Shown piece by piece: positions 62,651 to 64,000 of a stretch of DNA of 64,000 nucleotides. A program made the translations under genes and the position numbers. Numbering within the stretch: the first letter of the stretch is position 1; each line of letters starts with the position of its first letter. The notes beneath the pieces were generated by a model. That model had not been told where the DNA came from. It worked only from the letters and a program-made list of their open reading frames with translations, and searched no databases. The stretch covers positions 17,482-81,481 of the forward strand of contig NZ_FQUL01000006.1 of the NCBI RefSeq assembly GCF_900128965.1. The letters are read 5' to 3'. Source of the stretch: Ferrithrix thermotolerans DSM 19514 (lineage in GTDB: Bacteria > Actinomycetota > Acidimicrobiia > Acidimicrobiales > Acidimicrobiaceae).

Positions 62651-63556
62651 GTGGCTATTAGTTCGAAACAGGTGCGTGAAGTGGAGTTCCGCGAGCGCAT
62701 GCGCGGTTACCATCAAGACGACGTTGACGAGTTTCTAGAGCAGGTAGCCCGGGGAATCGACGTGCTAGAGATGCAACTTCAAGAGGCTAAGGCCAAGTTG
62801 GCTCGCTACGAGGCAAATCCTCCTATTGTTACCAAGACCACATCTGTTCCAGCTACAGAGGGACGTGTAGTCTCTAGCAACGCTTCTGAGCCGTCATCGT
62901 CTGGAAACGACCTTATTCAAAGAACACTTCTTCTGGCTCAAAAGGCTGCAGATCAGGCCGTGGAAGAGGCCAAGCAAGAGGCCGAGCGTATCCAAGAAGA
63001 GGCAAAACGGCGCTCCGATGAACTAATTGAGCAGGCGAACCGGAAAGCGAACCAGCTCGTTGAGGAACGAGCAAGGGTACTAGCTAACGAGGTTAGCTCT
63101 CTCGAGCAGCGCCGCTCTTCTTTGGTGGAGGAGATCCGTACTCTGGCTGCGTCTGTATCTACCGCAAAAGAAGAGATGAGAGCATCTCTTCTCGACTTAG
63201 TCTCGAGGCTCGAGAGTAGCCTTGACATACCTCTTGACTCGACCTTATCTGCAGTATCTGCTAGTCCGAACGCAGAGTCTGAGGTCAAAGATGCCTTCGT
63301 AGAGGAGCAGTTTCAAGGGTCTTTGCTAGACACTGAGAACACGGACCGTGGTGCCAATCATAGCTATGATATCGGCACAAGTGAGTTTTCACGACTCAGA
63401 GATGACGACACGGTGATATTTCCGGTAACCGATAGTCAGAACCTCCAAGATGCAACCGTCACGGACGCCGATTTTAGTTTTGGCCGCCCAAGTTTTCACT
63501 TACTTGACGGTGATGGACCATCGGCACCAGTATTGTTCGACGATGAGGATCTTTAA
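62651..63556 (+). CDS. divIVA: DivIVA domain cell-shape protein (Wag31-like)
   Basis: DivIVA binds curved membrane at poles and septa and organises polar growth or division. The N-terminal domain reads VREVEFRERMRGYHQDDVDEF, followed by a short coiled coil, a Ser-rich linker, a long coiled coil (about 90-190, rich in Glu/Ala/Arg) and an acidic tail of about 100 residues. GTG 62651 has GAAGGAGGG 7-8 bases upstream, and the DivIVA motif starts at once; an extension to 62618 is unlikely. It ends the cluster visible here. Confidence 0.94.
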   Translation: MAISSKQVREVEFRERMRGYHQDDVDEFLEQVARGIDVLEMQLQEAKAKLARYEANPPIVTKTTSVPATEGRVVSSNASEPSSSGNDLIQRTLLLAQKAADQAVEEAKQEAERIQEEAKRRSDELIEQANRKANQLVEERARVLANEVSSLEQRRSSLVEEIRTLAASVSTAKEEMRASLLDLVSRLESSLDIPLDSTLSAVSASPNAESEVKDAFVEEQFQGSLLDTENTDRGANHSYDIGTSEFSRLRDDDTVIFPVTDSQNLQDATVTDADFSFGRPSFHLLDGDGPSAPVLFDDEDL

Positions 63557-64000
63557 CTTCAGATAGTTCTTAGGCGTGACCCGATCGTAGCTTCGACTAA
63601 AGCTTGGGGGTTACCAGCTCTGCTTGACCTGGTTCTATAGGCTGGACGGCCTCCTGTTTTCGGTACACCTATTTTATGGGCCGTTGCTCTTGTTCTAGCC
63701 TTTGGACTCTATGGAGCTTCTGAGGACAAGTATCTCTCTGGATAGAAGTTCCGACAGCTCGCTGATCGAGCAAGAACCATTCTCCTAAGTTGTCACATCT
63801 TGGTGTCAAGAACTTTAGCGGACTCATAGATACATAGGGAGCCATGAGCTTTAGGTGGTGGTGTTATAGTTCTTACAGCTAGCGCTCAGATACCACTTGG
63901 GCCTCGGTGACCGAGGAGAAAAGCGGTTGTGTCCCGATAGTTGTGCAAATTCCACGAGTGAATTGATTTGTTTGTGGTGGCCATGGTATCTAGGAATTAT
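63557..64000. other. 444-bp region without a visible gene after divIVA
   Basis: No credible reading frame on either strand. The only clear structure is a short stem CCTCGG-TGA-CCGAGG (63902-63916). In related genomes ileS or lspA often follows divIVA, so this may be a long leader to a gene beyond the window. I do not see T-box consensus bases. Confidence 0.4.

Noticed and set aside
63557..64000. T-box riboswitch before a possible ileS beyond the right edge
   Set aside because: The region has GGTGGTGG-type bases but no recognisable T-box consensus (GGTGGNACCGCG) or clear terminator/antiterminator pair.
1..64000. Defence island, prophage, toxin-antitoxin pair, integron or biosynthetic cluster
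   Set aside because: I looked for integrases, transposases, nuclease-helicase pairs, toxin-antitoxin pairs and NRPS/PKS modules and saw none; the single HNH protein belongs to a conserved housekeeping-like group.

Overview
The window is ordinary core chromosome of a bacterium whose gene order is actinobacterial. The blocks are ispG-proS-rimP-nusA-ylxR-infB-rbfA-truB-ribF-rpsO-pnp, dapB-dapA-rnj-ftsK, rimO-pgsA-cinA-recA-miaB-miaA-dapF-hflX, lexA/LysM/nrdR, and a long division and cell-wall (dcw) cluster that has sepF and divIVA but no ftsA. Base composition is near 50% GC, with frequent AGA/AGG and ATA codons and many GTG and TTG starts. That is unlike high-GC streptomycetes or mycobacteria and would fit a lineage such as Acidimicrobiia; this placement is an inference. 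I see no rRNA, tRNA, CRISPR array, prophage, insertion sequence or defence island.

Layout. 1-12,666: end of isoprenoid synthesis (ispG), prolyl-tRNA synthetase, then a transcription/translation block. 12,667-13,164: a gene-free stretch with a strong hairpin. 13,165-25,622: lysine/DAP synthesis (dapB, dapA), RNase J, FtsK, a D-Ala-D-Ala carboxypeptidase, homoserine kinase, a methyltransferase, rimO, pgsA and cinA. 25,645-35,843: recA behind an SOS box, tRNA modification genes (miaB, miaA), DAP genes (dapF, dapC, dapD), hflX and lexA, with one aldehyde dehydrogenase on the opposite strand. 35,868-36,862: LexA operators, a membrane LysM protein that looks like an SOS division inhibitor, and nrdR. 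36,849-45,437: a looser accessory stretch (SRPBCC protein, inositol monophosphatase, threonine aldolase, PIG-L deacetylase, DUF3040 protein, ROK kinase, acyl-CoA dehydrogenase, a 74-residue orphan, HNH protein, EAL protein, lipoate-ligase-like protein). 45,645-63,556: the dcw cluster, from a MraZ operator through mraZ to divIVA, lacking murF. 63,557-64,000: no gene seen.

How it works together: dapA, B, C, D and F supply meso-DAP, which the MurE here (DNPR motif) adds to the peptidoglycan precursor. MraY, MurG, FtsW and FtsI then build septal wall with FtsQ, FtsZ, SepF and DivIVA. The SOS circuit (recA, lexA, LysM protein) can couple DNA damage to a division block.

I found no wholly new multi-gene system. 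The best signals are regulatory: four GTGG repeats at exact 10-bp steps before mraZ; a LexA operator that contains the start codon of the LysM gene; a recurring TAnnnT-6 nt-start-codon pattern pointing to leaderless mRNAs; several strong unexplained hairpins or palindromes; and the loss of murF from an otherwise intact dcw cluster.
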